Shown: positions 1 to 13,346, counted from the stretch's first letter. The stretch: 64,000 bases of DNA from Acanthaster planci (GCF_001949145.1 NW_019091451.1:20081-84080), one strand, 5' to 3'. Numbers and translations are program-made. The notes: generated by a model not told the origin, from the letters alone.

Positions 1-3000
1 CGTTCCTCTATCTATTCATATAAGTTTCATATCCATATTTGCAGTAGTTAGCGAAATATCTACAAAAGGAAGTGCAAGCTCTTGTCTGACTTCTTGATAT
101 TTGTTGCGTAAATCTTGCATTGCGCTAGACCGGGTCCTTTTCTGCACGGAGAATGCTCGATATATTTGAGAATAAAAGATCTAAAAATTATCTAAACCTT
201 GCAATCTAGGTATCATCTAAAAGGGCACAGGTTCATCTATCTATTCAAATAAGTTCCATGTCCATATTTGCAGTAGTTAGGGAAAAATCTGCAAAATGAA
301 GTGCAAGTTCTTGTCTGACTTCTTTTGCATAATTCTGGCTTCGTCTCCACTGTGCCAGTCCTGTTCCGCACAGAGAATACTTCATATATTCGAGCATGAA
401 AGATCTAATAATTATCTAAATCATCCAATCTTGGTGTCATCTGAAAGGGCATATGTTAATCTATCTATTCATATAAGTTTCATATCCTTATTTGCAGTAG
501 CTATTGAAATATCCGATAAAGGAAGTGTGAGTTCCTGTCCAACTGCCTCCTAGTTTTGCGTAATTCTGGCTTTGTCTGTGCAATACCGGTCTTGTTCCGA
601 ACGGAGAATGCTTCAATATATTTGAGCATGAAAGATCTAAAAATTATCTAAATCTGAGAATCTTGGTATCTTCTGAAAGGGCACATGTTCATCTATTTTT
701 TTAAGTTTCATACCCATATATGCAGTAGTTAGGGAAATATCTTCAAAAGGAAGTTTGAGTTCTTGTCCAACTGCCTCCTATTTTTGAGTATTCTGGCTTT
801 GTCTGCGCTATAACGGTCTTCTTCTGCATGGAGAATGCTTCATATATTCGAGCATGAAAGATCTAAAAATTATCTAAATCTGGAAGTCTTGGTTTCATCT
901 GTAAAGGCACATGTTCATGTAACTATTCATATATGTTTCATATCCATATTTGCAGTAGTTAGGGATATATCTGCAAAATGAAGTGCAAGTTCTGGTCTGA
1001 ATGCTTGATATCTTTGCGTAACTCTTGCTTTGTCTGCGCTTTACCGGTCCTGTTCCGCACGGAGAATGCTCGATATATTCGAGCATAAAAGATCTAAAAA
1101 TTATCTAAATCTTATAATGTTGGTGTCATCTGAAAGGGCACATGTTTATCTATCTATTCATATAAGTTTCATATCCATGTTTGCAGTAGTTAGGGAAATA
1201 TCTGCAGAAGGAAGTGCAAGTTCTTGTCTGACGTCTTGATATTTTTGCGTAAATCTGGCGTTGCGCTAGACCGGGTCCTGTTTAGCACCGAGAATGCTCG
1301 ATATATTCCAGCATAAAAGATATAAAAATTATCTAAATCTTGCAATCTTGGTGTGATCTGAAAGGGCACATGTTCATCTCTCTATTCATATAAGTTTCAT
1401 ATACATACTTTTAGTAGTTAGGGAAATATCTGCAAAAGGAAGTGCGAGTTCTTGTCTGATTGCTTGAAATTTTCGCGTAATTCCATCTTTGTCTCCGCTA
1501 TGCCAGTCCTGTTCCGCACGGAGAAGGCTTCATATATTCGAGCGTGAAAATTTGCAGTAGTTATCGAAATATCTGCAAAAGGAAGTTCGAGTTCGTGAAC
1601 AATTGCGTCCTATTCTTGCGTGATTCTTGCTTTGTGTGCGCTCTACCGGTCCCTTTTCGTATAGAGAATGCTTGATATATTCGAGTATAATAGGTCGAAA
1701 GATTATCTAAATCTTGGAATCTTGGTGTCATCTGAAAGGGCACAGGTTCATCTATCTATTCATATAATTTTCATGTCCATATTTGCGGTAGTTAGGGAAA
1801 ATTCTGCAAAAGGACGTGCGAGTTCTTGTCCAACTGCCTCCTATTTTTGCGTAATTCTGGCTTTGTCTGCGCTATAACGTTCTTCTTCTGCATGGAGAAT
1901 AATTCATATATTCGAGCATGAAAGATCTAAAAAATCTAAATCTGGCAATCCTGGTATCATCTGAAAGGGCTCATGTTCCTCTATCTTTTCATATAAGTTT
2001 CATGTTCATATTTGCAGTAGTTAGGGAAATATATGCTAAAGGAAGTGCTAATTCTGACTATTCTGACCCGGCTATTCCGGGGCCTGTTTGCCACAGAGAA
2101 TGCTTCATATATTCGAGGATAAAAGGTCTAAAAACTATCTAAATCTTGCAATTTTGGAGTTATCTGAAAGGCCATCCTGTTCGTCTTTCTTTTCATTCAT
2201 GTTTCATATCCATATTTGCTGTAGTTATCGAAATATCTGCAAAAGGATGTTCGAGTCCTTGTCTGACCGCTCGATATTTTTGCGTAATTCTGAGTTTTGC
2301 GCTATTCTGGGTGCTGTTTCCCATGTGGAATGCTGCATACACTCGAGCATAAAAGGTCTAAAAATTATCTAAATCTTGCAATCTTGGTGTCATCTGAAAG
2401 GGCACATTTTCCTCTATCTATTCATACAGGTTTCGTGTCTCTATTTGGAGCAGTTAGGAAATATCTTCTAAAGGAAGTGCGCGTTCTTGCTGAGCTGCTT
2501 CCTAGTTTTTCGTAATTCTGGCTTTATCGGCACTATACCGGTCCTGTTCTGCATAGAAAATGCTTCATATATTCGAGCATAAAAGTTCTAAAAAATTATC
2601 TTAATGTTGCAGTCTTGGTGTCATCTAAAAAGGCACATGTTCGTCTATCTATTCATATAAGTTTCATATGGCACATGTTCGTCTATCTATTCATATAAGT
2701 TTCATATCTATATTTGCAGTAGTTGGGGAAATATCTGCAAAGGCCTGTGGGAGTTCTTGTCCAACTGCTTCCTAGTTTTGCGAAATTGTGACTTTGTTTG
2801 CGCTTTCCCATCTTGTCTTGCCTAGACAGTTCTCCATTTTTCGAGCAAAAAAGATCTACAAATTATCTAAATCTCAAAATCTTGGTGTAATCTGAAAGGG
2901 CATATTTTCTTCTATCTAGTCATGTAAGTTCCATATCCCTAATCGCAGAAGTTAGGGAAATATCTGCAAAAGGAAGTGCGAGTTCTAGTCTGACTGCTTT

Positions 3001-3013
3001 ATATTTTTGCGTA
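1..3013. repeat. Degenerate satellite array, unit about 230 bp
   Basis: About 13 diverged direct copies fill the first 3 kb and run off the left edge. The recurring landmark is gagaatgcttcatatattcg, seen near 159, 371, 603, 831, 1062, 1290, 1522, 1661, 1892, 2097, 2327 and 2557. Most spacings are close to 230 bp. The 1522-1661 interval is only about 139 bp because that copy lost roughly 90 bp. Other shared blocks are tctaaaaattatctaaatct and catatttgcagtagttaggg. The many short open frames here share one peptide because the units are homologous, so I do not call them genes. Confidence 0.93.
2632..2707. repeat. 38-bp perfect tandem duplication inside the satellite
   Basis: Positions 2632-2669 and 2670-2707 are identical (ggcacatgttcgtctatcta and on to ttcatat). 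The surrounding units are diverged from one another, so this small duplication is younger than the array. Confidence 0.9.
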
Positions 3014-4839
3014 TAGTAAGTTGATGCCCGAAAGGGCGCTGAACTTTTTCTTGAATTTTGTTTCTATTTTCTGTATTTTTCCGTGTTAGGTTATAGATTC
3101 ATTAGATCCCTCGACTGAGACATGACTTAATTACCAGTGAATTGCAGCTTGTTTTAGACCAAGGAGTACGACCGTAAACCATGTGTCGTACTACGAATGT
3201 AAAACGTTTTTATTCGTTCAAATGAGGTCCCTCGTGCACAGTAGGGATGAAGTGTGTTTGAACGATACTACGGGGAAAGCGGGAATGTAGAGATCATGTT
3301 TCGTGCTTGAGCAGTAGAATTACCTTCGAAGGTTCAAGCATTTAAAACACAAGGAGCTGAGATTCTTTGACAACTCATGTGTTTTTATTGACATTATTCC
3401 GTAAATTCAAAGAAAAGAATTTGAACAAAATCCGATATTCAAAACCCATTATTGAAAAGTAATGATTGTGGCTTCTTTATTTCGTCCTGTTACATTGATT
3501 TCTGCGTAAAACTTAAGGCTCATTCTGTTACATTCTGTGACTTTTTATTCAGTAACCAAGTTGCTGTGCATGTCAATTTCTTCTTTGTATTTAAAGATAA
3601 TCACTTGCTTTGGGGCATGTGATTAGTAAGGGGTATTGCAGCATACCTGTGTACAAAAATTGTTTATTTCTATGGAGTGAATTTTTATGTGTGGCCTTTG
3701 ACAGAAGTGGCAAGTTTCTTTTGCTGTCCAGTGTAGTTACTACTGAGCTGGAGTTGAGGGTGAAGAGGGGCACTAGTTCGTGGATGGGCAGAGTCTGGCG
3801 AAATGTTACGTGCTACAGTTGAACAACCGAAAATTGTGATGACTATTCGTACATTCCAAGGTAAAATAACAAACCAAAAATAAGGAAAATGTTTGCTTCC
3901 AAAAGGGAGTTTGTGTTGCAATCCTGTAACATACCCCCCCCCCGTTTTTCGGCCTTTACGCTGCAGAATACATTTGGTTATAAGACACATTCAAGAACCC
4001 GCCTACGTTTTGTAGGTCTACTGTGACTTTTATTAAAAGAGATTTACATTAGTGCATTGGCTCCTGCCTTCCAGTTTCATTTGCCCTCTTCTTTTTTCGT
4101 CTTGGAGGATTGGTGCTCTTGTTTTCAAACCCGAAAGTAATTTCAGCCGCAGGTCTTTCAGTAGCTGTTCAGCACTTTTATCATTATCATTATTATATTA
4201 TCAAAAATGTGCCCATTAACTAGGTTGCAAGGTACGGTACGTTGTCAGGTCGGACGACGCTTCCTTTTTCAAAACCATTGGTGTCACCATGGGGCAGTAT
4301 ATGATTGAACCAACGCATGGGTGTAAATCCCGGGTTGGGGTATATATACCCCCCCCCCCTTTTTGAGATGGGCGGATGGGCTATGGAATCATCCATCCCA
4401 TCCTTTTTTGTGGTGATCAAAAAATTAAAGCGGGCTGTGAAGAATTTTTAAAAACTTCTATGAACTAAAATGCGTTCAATATCACTCTAAAAAGGAAAAC
4501 AATTTAAAAACCCATAAATATGCCCTTCTCAATGCATATAACAGATGTACATCAATATTATGAACATCGACCTCTATATAGCGTCATATGGTGTCATCCC
4601 CCCACCCCACCAACTTTAAAAATTTTCATGGCTTTGCAAGTCTTCCCCTACTTTTCCCTACCCCACCTTTCCTCATCCCACCCCCCCCCCCATTCCCTGC
4701 GCAGCTTTCCGCCACTGAACCAAAGAACCCCAAAGCTGTGTTCACCAATATTGCAAGGACATATTTTAGTTTCAGCTGGATAAGTCTTCTTTTAGGACTC
4801 ATCCCTCCAAGAATGCCGGAACAATACTTGTCAAGCGGA
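3014..4839. other. Intergenic, no gene seen
   Basis: No frame has domain content or credible splice structure. Poly(C) runs occur near 3936, 4350 and 4680. The short ORFs here overlap on both strands and show no motif. Confidence 0.6.
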
Positions 4840-5027
4840 TTACAGGATGCTCCATTGGGACACTGTGCATCCAGTGCTACGTGAGCCTGTATCACTAGAG
4901 ACGCTGCAGTCCGGTGCTGTCCAGCCAGGGCGACAGGAACACCCACAGATGTGATCACAGTAAGTGTTTGCAAGGACACAGTTGCAAGTAAAATTGCAGC
5001 CACGTCCGCGGGTGTTGGGTGGACAAC
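4840..5027 (-). pseudogene. EGF-like (MEGF/SREC type) exon, isolated remnant
   Basis: Read on the minus strand from an acceptor (ccaaatacag|GT) at 5027, phase 1, the frame starts GCPPNTRGRGC, passes through closely spaced cysteines (CNC, CDHICGCSC) and reaches RPGWTAPDCS. This is the CPPGxxGxxC...CxCxPGWxGxxC pattern of multiple-EGF proteins. The frame then runs to a TAA at 4840-4842. No neighbouring EGF exon or partner gene was found on the minus strand. It may be the last exon of a gene, a shuffled exon or a pseudogene fragment. A second open frame on the same strand (4626-5003) has no cysteine pattern and is treated as a shadow. Confidence 0.5.
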
Positions 5028-5307
5028 CTGTATTTGGGAAAGTATAAAATTATAGCAACGAAAACTGCAAATCTATTAATTAACACCTGGAACATGCAAA
5101 TTTGTTTCAAAAATGAAACTAAGTTTTCACCGGCATACTCTGACTACAAAAATAATTTTCATATCAAAAAGTTAAATTAGTTTGGAGAAAGTATCATGTC
5201 CTCAGTAACTGGCGAACACTTCCAGTGGTTTCATTTGTATTCGTGTCTATGTAACATATTTTTCTTTGAACGATTATTATATGTAACATAACGGTGACCA
5301 TTTTAAT

Positions 5308-6540
5308 GTGCCTCTCAAATTGATTTGTCGCACAGAGCACGCACAGAAGTGGTATAGTGTGTATGGGAAACTATTCGGGAAGGACTGGGGCGCATACAGA
5401 GGAACTCTAGAGCAAATTCTGTGCCTCTGTAAGCTAGTCGAGGGTGCAATACGCGGTAATCGTCGTTTAATAGCCATTTTCATCGATTTTTGGGAAGGTT
5501 CTGATCCATCGTTCGAAAGAAAATGTTTGCCATCCTTGGAGTCTACGGGATTCCTCGTAAAATAGTCAGTGCACTGCGATCTCTTTACACAGACTCCCAG
5601 GCCTGTGTCCGAACTCCGAATGGGGATACCCAATCTTTTAAAGTGACATCTGGGCTCTAGAAGGCAATACAGCCTCCCCATATCTGTTTGTTGTTGAGTT
5701 AGACTATGTTCTGTGCCAAGCCTTCTGTAACCCCACACTAGATTTTCAAATCCAATCACGGAAGTCTTCTAGACAGCCCGCCATTTGGGTCACGGATTTT
5801 TACTTTGCGGATGACACCACCATGGTCAGCGAAGATGTCGCAAATGCTCAAGACCTGTTACTGACCCTAAAATGGGAAGCCTCTACTCTTAGTCTTCAAA
5901 TTAATGCAAAGAATACCAAAAATATGACATGTTGCAGAGTTTGCTCTTGTTATCTCACTCTTAAAGACGGCACTTGTTGACGAAGTGCAAGACTGCAAGT
6001 ACCTAGGGGCCTGCATTCGCACTAGTTATAAGGACGTTTCAACTTGGACATTTCAAAGCCTTGGCATTTAATGCTTGCAGAAAGTACAGTTATATCCGGC
6101 AGTCACCCCTTTCCCTTGAACTTCGCTTGAGGCTCTTTAAAGCAACAGATGAACCCGGATTGCTGTACGGTTGCGAAACATGGGCCGTGAACCAAGAAAT
6201 GTTGGACAAGGTTGATGGGTGTTTCACGCGTTTCCTTCGCGTTGTTCATAACAGGAACTTGACTGTTAGAATCCCACATATGTGTGTAGCGGGCTTAGTT
6301 CCACAAGTTAGCTGTATTGCTGCCAAGAGAACACTGAAGTTCACTGGCCATGCTCTCCGAGTCACTGAGCATCCAGTGTCAGATCTCATTCTGTGAGAAC
6401 CAAATCCAAAGTTGTCCTTTGTTAAGGCACTTTGCATCTATACGGGTAAAGCGAAGCAAGAATTTTTGGGTCTCATGTCCGATCGAAAGCAATGGCAGCA
6501 CATATGGGGCGTGTACGACAGGAAGAAAACTTCCCTACGA
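5308..6540 (+). mobile_element. Decayed non-LTR retrotransposon, reverse transcriptase remnant
   Basis: Translation in shifting frames gives reverse transcriptase blocks in the expected order. IAIFIDFWEGSDPS is at about 5470-5510, followed after a frameshift by AILGVYGIPRKIVSAL and VRTPNGDTQSFKVTSGL ending at a stop near 5660. The catalytic FADD box (YFADDTTMVS) is at about 5800. The C-terminal block LLYGCETWAVNQ, then DGCFTRFLRVVHNRN, is at 6160-6250. Several stops and frameshifts separate the blocks, so it cannot encode an active protein. The blocks fit RTE/CR1-like LINE families; I did not assign a clade. Neither 5' nor 3' end is defined. Confidence 0.8.
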
Positions 6541-8690
6541 CATGATCGATGATGAGGCATATACCCGTCATGTCACTGGCAGAAAGGCCGATGCAGCAAT
6601 GCCCCCTTACCTTTTAAGGGGCCTGGCGTACATTCAATTTTGTAACAAAATTCAAAAGGCTGAATTGTTTGTTTTACTGAGATTTCTCCCGAGTGCATCA
6701 ATGACCAAGCAAAGACTAAGTTTTTCCCGGCGAATTCCAAAAAGAGAAGGGAAGTTAAGCTCCCTGTCCCAATTTGGAGTGGGAGGAGGGAGGCGTGGCT
6801 CGGTGGAGGGACGCAAGAGGGACGGGGAGCATAACTGCATCCGCGTGAAATCAGGTGCTTCACTTCCATTGACGAATACCTTGTTGAATTATTTTCTAAA
6901 GTTTTAGTGTTTACCTGCGGGTTTTATGATCCCCCCGACCCTCTCAGAAATATTTTGCAAGAGGCAAAATTCGGGCAATCTTTTGACAGTGGAAGGGAGA
7001 AATTGGTGACAAATTTCTGAACAAAATTCCCTTTTGGAAAAAAATGGGAAACCTTGTCAAGCTGTTTGATCAACAAGACCAACTGCCGTGCCAGTATGTG
7101 TCTGTGCGCTCAAAACAAAAATGGTAATGGTTTTGCGTATTCATTTGGTTAATGAGAATGCTGTTAATAAATCCGACAAATTTGGCAAACGGATTCGTAT
7201 TTCTTTTTTTTCATTACAGAAAAGAAGTTGAACTGAATCCATGAAGTTAATGAGTTCAAACAATGAGCACTAAAACATTTAACTTAATTGCCCATAGTGA
7301 GGAAAAAGAGGAAGAAAAAAAGCTGCAGTGAACTATGAGCACCAAAGATAGAAACTCAACTAGATTACGACTAATGAAAACAAAGTCATGACAGCCTCAG
7401 GACAATGAAACGAAAATTAAAAGGCATTAAAATATAAACATATTACTCATTCATGTATGTTGATTCAAAAACAGCAATAAGTAACATCGACACCAATTAG
7501 TTTCAGTTTAGTGTGATCTCTGCATGAAAGTCTTTATAACTTTCCAGAGATATCAGAACCATAAAGATAGAAGAGAAAAAAATTCATCAAAACATATCTT
7601 GAGAAAAGAAATTGTAGTTTGTCAATTTAGATATAGGTCACACTTCTTGTTTTAACGCTTAAGTATCGATGGAAGCCACTTTCTTTTACTGCCAACTAAA
7701 TGTGATTTATTGTGAAAATGATATTTTCAAAAGGGTTTGCTCACTTCTTGCGCAAAGAACAACCTTTGAAATTTCCCTCGCAGCGGAGACCAGAAAACCG
7801 ACGCAAGCTCGCAGTATTCCTAAACTTAAGTTACCTTAATTTACTTCAGGCCCAGTGCTATAATGAGAAAATGGAGGCATAATTATGCTTGTACACCTGA
7901 ACGTTCCCTGCCCCCAAATGTAGTATAGGGATTTTTAGTATTTCAAGAGTTATTGGGTTTCAGATGGGTACAGAAAAGTCTTGAACCTCTTATTTAACTT
8001 ACGTTGAGAACAGCTGTTCTTAGTTCGAATCCATCTGCTGCAACAGAACCAAATGTCTTTGTACCGCAAGATGTACACAGTCCTGTATCTATTTGAAATA
8101 GGAATTGGCAAACGAAGAGTTGACAGTGACATTGACTCCATCTCAACCAAGTCTAAGCCGGGCTAAGCCTATGAGTAATGCAGTATACAAAATAGATCCA
8201 CAAGCAAATTCTGGGCCTGGGCTTATGGTGAAATTATACCGCAGATCAAGTAAATGTACGGGATTTAGAATTCAAAAGAAAAATCAAACTTATTCAACTA
8301 TAATGTGTTCTCTGACATCACTCAAGTGTCTCGAATAATTATCATATCATACGTTAGTTTTTCATGCATGTTTAGCATATTGCTACTTAAGATTCACCCA
8401 GTCAGTTGGCTTGATCAAGATTTATCTGCTTAATACGATTCACGATTGTTTCTTTCCGCCCACTGTGTATAACACATTTAACACACCTTAAATTCGAAAA
8501 AATGACAGAATTAAAGAAACATGCAAGAATTTCCTTCATTTCCTGTCTGCCAAACTCCTATTTTCAACAAAGGATCTAATTTTTGTTGCTTCGGTTTATT
8601 GAAAGAAGCAAAATCTGAGAGAGGAAAGATACAAATTCAATGTAATGGGATCATTATGGAAACCAATGCAACCGTATCAAATCAACAGAA
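6541..8690. other. Gene-free stretch
   Basis: AT-rich DNA with no supported exon, RNA gene or repeat. The part up to about 6900 may still belong to the LINE tail. Confidence 0.5.
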
Positions 8691-8882
8691 CACTCTAAAA
8701 ACTCCTCGTTGGGTCAAATTGACTAAGAATCGGGTCCCATTCGGCGTGACCTTTTTCTGGGTCAAAAATTAACTCCTCGTTGGGTCTAATTTGGCCCTTT
8801 CTGGTTCATAATTTGACCCAGAAAAGGGTTACGCCGAATAGAACCCTAGTTTGGGTCACTCTGACCCAGAGTTTTTAGAGTG
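8691..8882. mobile_element. Foldback MITE, 192 bp
   Basis: The two ends are inverted copies. CACTCTAAAAACTC opens the left arm and its complement GAGTTTTTAGAGTG closes the right. Homology continues inward through ATTCGGCGTgACC and TTTTCTGGGTCA, giving arms of about 70 bp around a centre of about 50 bp. No coding capacity. A target-site duplication is not clear. Confidence 0.85.
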
Positions 8883-11037
8883 ACTTTCCCATTAAATGAT
8901 TGGGAATTCGGTGTAATGAGTCAAAGATAACATTTCCCATATTTTGGCAATGCGAGATAGTCCTTGCAAATGCAAAGACTTGCAAAATATGAAGCTTTAA
9001 AAGGCACTACTCTTTTCCGGTAATGCACCCTTAAACTGTGCAGTGGTTATACCTTTTAAATCTTAATACATAATTTCCCATTACATAACGTACGAACCCG
9101 ACACTTACATGGTCATTAGAGCAGTGACAAAATGCATTGATACATCTTGAGAACTTATTTTTGAAGAACTAACAACTTTGGACGCTCTTTTAAATACCTT
9201 TGTTTGCATTTCATAAATGCCTATTCAGAAAGTGATGGATCTTGGAAAGTACCTTGTCTGATAATGTTTCACGCATGAGGTGTACTAAGACGAACTCTTA
9301 ACTAAGCAAGGGTGGAACCGAACTATAAATAAGGCCAAAATTGTTTTCGGAGTGTTATAACTTAATTTGGAAATTTCTTGATGTAACCTTTCTGAGGCAT
9401 CCAATTGGTAGCTTTTCACACGGTTTTTGGAAAGAAAGGAAACGAAATAGTTACCCTCCAATAAAAACACCCGGTTCTAATGTTTTCCAAAAAGAAAATA
9501 GAGAGGACGTCATCTTCTCTGCCTCCCGGGATCCAACCGTGACACCAAGATGACACTGATTATAATTGGTCTCTGGTGGTCACTCTACCATCCTCTAAGG
9601 TACAAATCTCTTTTTTCCCAGGGCAAATAGTCAATACAACAGACTTTGGACCAGTTTCAAAAATGAATTGAAAGTTCACTTCAGCCGATTCCAAGCCAAG
9701 CCGAATCCATAATCCTTCAAGTTCACAACGAGTCGTGCAGGTCCAAAAGGTAGTCAGTTTCGGGGTCCAACTTCGGTTCCCATCCGTTTCAAGCCATTTT
9801 TTCAAAAGGGTTTTGTTTTGGACGGTTCTCTATTCGTATTATGCCCGTTGGCATTTTGTGTGATACAAGCACAAGGACACGAAGCGCACTGAAAACTTGT
9901 TTATGGAAAGCACCATTATTACTGCAACAGCAGCGTCATACGTCAAAGTTTCAAATTTTCGACGTCCGGTATTTCAGTATTTCATTCTCAAAGTCGTAGA
10001 AATGAATGGTCCCCATTATGAATATTAAAGCTGAATACATGTACATATTTTAAAAGCTACCTTGTGTTATCAACATGGTGAAGTTCCCCAACCACAGCTA
10101 GCCTCTCTGATGTACTCTTTCCTGTAACCTTGTCGATAAATTGAGCCTGATTTTTTTTAACGAACAGTCGAGGAAGAAAATGAAGTTGTGGAGTTGGGTA
10201 GCAATTAACTCCATTATTTTAGATGGGATTCATGAAATGATGAATGTGCTAGCGTGTCAGTCGGTCGGAGAGCAACAACACTCAAATTATTGAACAAAGC
10301 AGTTACAGCTTGACACACAAACCTTACCTTTCGCTGCAGACGTGCGGCCCAGTGGGTTCCTGACCTGCCGTCAAAGTCAAGATTAAAACTAAGCAAACTG
10401 AGTGTATGCCACCAACCATGTCTGACCATCAACGGTCAAGATTGGACCATTTTGTAATAAAAGAAAATATAAATGACAGGAATGTGAGACAATTTTTGTG
10501 GTGGATATTATTGGATCAAACAGATACTTGCTGTGATTTCCTTGCACTACATTATCTAAAAGTCTCAGCAATCGAATGACCATAAATAATATGCAGTGAA
10601 AATGAAATTTAATCATTCCGCTCACGCGATCACAGGATTAATATAGATAGTGTCAGATAGGAGTTATATGAAGTTTACGTTTCACGTTTCATATTAACAA
10701 TGACACAAGTTGCAACCAACATTTTACAGGAGGGAAATGCCGCTGACCTTAAGTTTGTAACTTGGCCAAAAAATGTACATGCTTTCGTGATTTGTATTGC
10801 TTTATCCAAGGTTCAATGCAGACTTTCAAACATAAGTTTAAAACAAAAGGATCGGGCTTACATTACGAGGAATATTGTTTGAAAGAGTGGTTGTGATCGG
10901 GTCGAACGTCAAGGCTAAATAACTCATTATTGTTCACTTTTGTTGGCTTCTAACGTATTTCCCACAGACTCCTTGGGTTAAATAAATACCCATCTTTTTT
11001 CTGAATATATAATCAAACACAAAAATTAATCTATGAA
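8883..11037. other. Gene-free stretch
   Basis: No supported exon or structured element was seen on either strand. Confidence 0.5.
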
Positions 11038-11310
11038 TTATGCAGGTTCTTTCCAGTTCCCAGTTAATTCCATTTCGTGGTCATCTTCCACTCTGGCAGC
11101 TCTTATCAAATCGTCAAGGAATCTACAGGTATCGGCCTCCTTCGCTAACGCACCGATTCGGGTTTCGAAGCTGCGCATTTCTGTTGTCAAGGTGGCCAAA
11201 GACTGACTTCCCGTCCTCACTTGATCGGTCAGGATTTGCAGAGAACCTGTTACCTCTGACTGCGGGGGTTGCGGTGGCAATTTGTGGCGGGCAACGGACG
11301 ACATAAGCAC
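11038..11310 (-). other. Weak ORF, possible coiled-coil exon
   Basis: A 90-codon frame whose C-terminal half (LTTEMRSFETRIGALAKEA, then CRFLDDLIRAARVEDDHEME) looks helical, ending at a TAA. Other frames over the same bases are also open because the stretch has few stops, so coding is uncertain. No family is recognised and no flanking exon is found. Confidence 0.2.
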
Positions 11311-13346
11311 TCATTTGCTCTAATGAGGTGACTTTCACTTTGTTAGCCGGGCTTGTGCTGATTATACAAATCTTTCTTCACAGTGAAGCGCAACTGTGCA
11401 AATATGATACAGAAAAAGATGCGTACGAAAAGAAGGGAAACGGATACGTACAGTTATGTTAAGCGCATTTAAACGAGTAGTGCAGAGCTTTCAGGCTTAC
11501 AGTCTGGGGGGCATTAAGTATGGTGTACTATTTACGACCCACCTCCCCTCCTCTTCAATAGGCGACTCAACTATGCGACATGACGGCACGACACGTATGT
11601 TCACTTCCTTGCCTGTGTGCGCTACTTAGTTGAGAGTTAGCACATGCGCACTCTATCACTTTACTGTGGATTTCGAGGCAGAACACCGTTCAGACACTTC
11701 TTTCCACGGATGGAGACCATTTCGGGTTACTCTATCATCGCAGTAGTTATTTTTCCGATCGAAATAAAGATTGCTTGCTCACCTTCCTGAATTATCCTAT
11801 CCTGGCTGTTTTTTAACTCTTACTGTTTAACTTGATTTATAAAATTCTGTTTGTGGTCCTTTTTTTTCTCTACGATATCGATGATAACTCAGAAAATCTG
11901 TGTTCGGACCGTGTGCCAGCGGAGGTGGAGTCTCTATTTTCGCGGTACTGAGAAATGATTTCTACGATGGACCTTAAAGCGTTTTGTTTGCGAATAAATA
12001 AAAATAAACAGAATATTTTGTTTTCAGCGAAAACAAAAAAGCCTAATTTTGTGATACTGTTCCATTTTACCCTCATTTTTTTTCAATCTCTTTAAAGATG
12101 CCAAGCGCCGAAAGAACGAGATGGGGACGATTATACTGACCACCTTACAATTTTTAATCAGGAAAGGAAATACTTCTTTTTTTCAACAGAACTTGTTTAC
12201 CCCAATCTTAAATGTAGCAACAACTTTGACATTCATCTGATTACTTCAATTGGTGCTTTGTCGAAGGAATCATAAATATGTTGGTATTGCAAATTTCATT
12301 TTTGGGGGGGTGGATTCATTGTTTAACTGATGTCTGAAACAGTTATTAGAAATGTCTTCTTTCTGAGTTCTAATTCTCCGAGAGTTATAAGCATCTCATT
12401 AGACCTGAACTATTTTATTCAAAATATATTTACAAATTCTAAATATCCGTTGCAAATTCTTCAAATTGTATTAGAAATGCAAAAAACAATTTTTTATGCG
12501 ACAATAATGCCGATGTAATCATTCGCTAATTGCCCCGGGCGAGGAGAAGAAGTACGATTGATGTAGATTGGGGCGCGCTTTAAGCACGCAAAAAGGTTTT
12601 TAGCGCAGAAGCCCCTTGTTTTGACTTCGAAAAAAAAGGACATTTTCGCAGTTAAGATGTGCCTTTAGACACCTTTGGCCATTTCGAACTTGACATATGG
12701 GATCCCAGCAAAGGATTTATAGGACAGGGTGGCGTTAGAAAGTGTTAAAGAGATGGATCGAAGGTCGTGACGGTAACGGTCAAGGAGAATTTACAAATTT
12801 CGGAAAAATTACATCTTTTATTAAAAATTGTCAAAACCTACGGAAACATGCACTAGGAACTCTTTGGCAACGCAAAATTCAGAATTTCTGATACTGCGAT
12901 AATATATGAACCGAGTACAATAGTTTAGTGTCACCCAACGCATCATAACCCTTATTTTACAAGTTAGATTAACCGTATCAATGATCGCAAACATTCGGGG
13001 AAAAGTTAAATGGCTACAAACCTTGGAAATGAATGCAAATTTCAGCAGCACGCACAACTTTCTAGAGCTGACTGTAGCTTATGGGATATGATGGAAGCGT
13101 ATAAATACCATGGAAATAGAATCCGAAGACGCGCTTCGCGCCAAATTCGCGAACGGTTAGCTGTAGCTTGTTTTGGCCCGTGAGGGCGTCCTACAACTCG
13201 ACACAATGTCACGGTCACAGACGGTATAGATGATGTGCATACAGTAAGGTGTTCGGCATTAAAAGCTTGTCTGAGAATCAAACAGAGAGGCCCGACTGAC
13301 CCGACAAGCAAACAACCCCAAAATTTATAAAGGAAAAGACTTACAT
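11311..13346. other. Gene-free stretch
   Basis: No supported coding, RNA or repeat feature seen. Confidence 0.5.

Noticed and set aside
1-3013. Family of related short proteins
   Set aside because: The similar ORFs are explained by satellite unit homology and every unit has stops.
4626-5003. 125-codon minus ORF overlapping the EGF-like exon
   Set aside because: The other minus frame has the cysteine pattern and splice acceptor; this one has none.
5277-5759. 160-codon minus-strand ORF
   Set aside because: Antisense shadow of the reverse transcriptase remnant.
7960-8045. tRNA-like stretch with ttcgaatcc and a possible CAGATGG/CCATCTG stem
   Set aside because: T-arm and acceptor cannot be satisfied at once and no A box fits; no cloverleaf.
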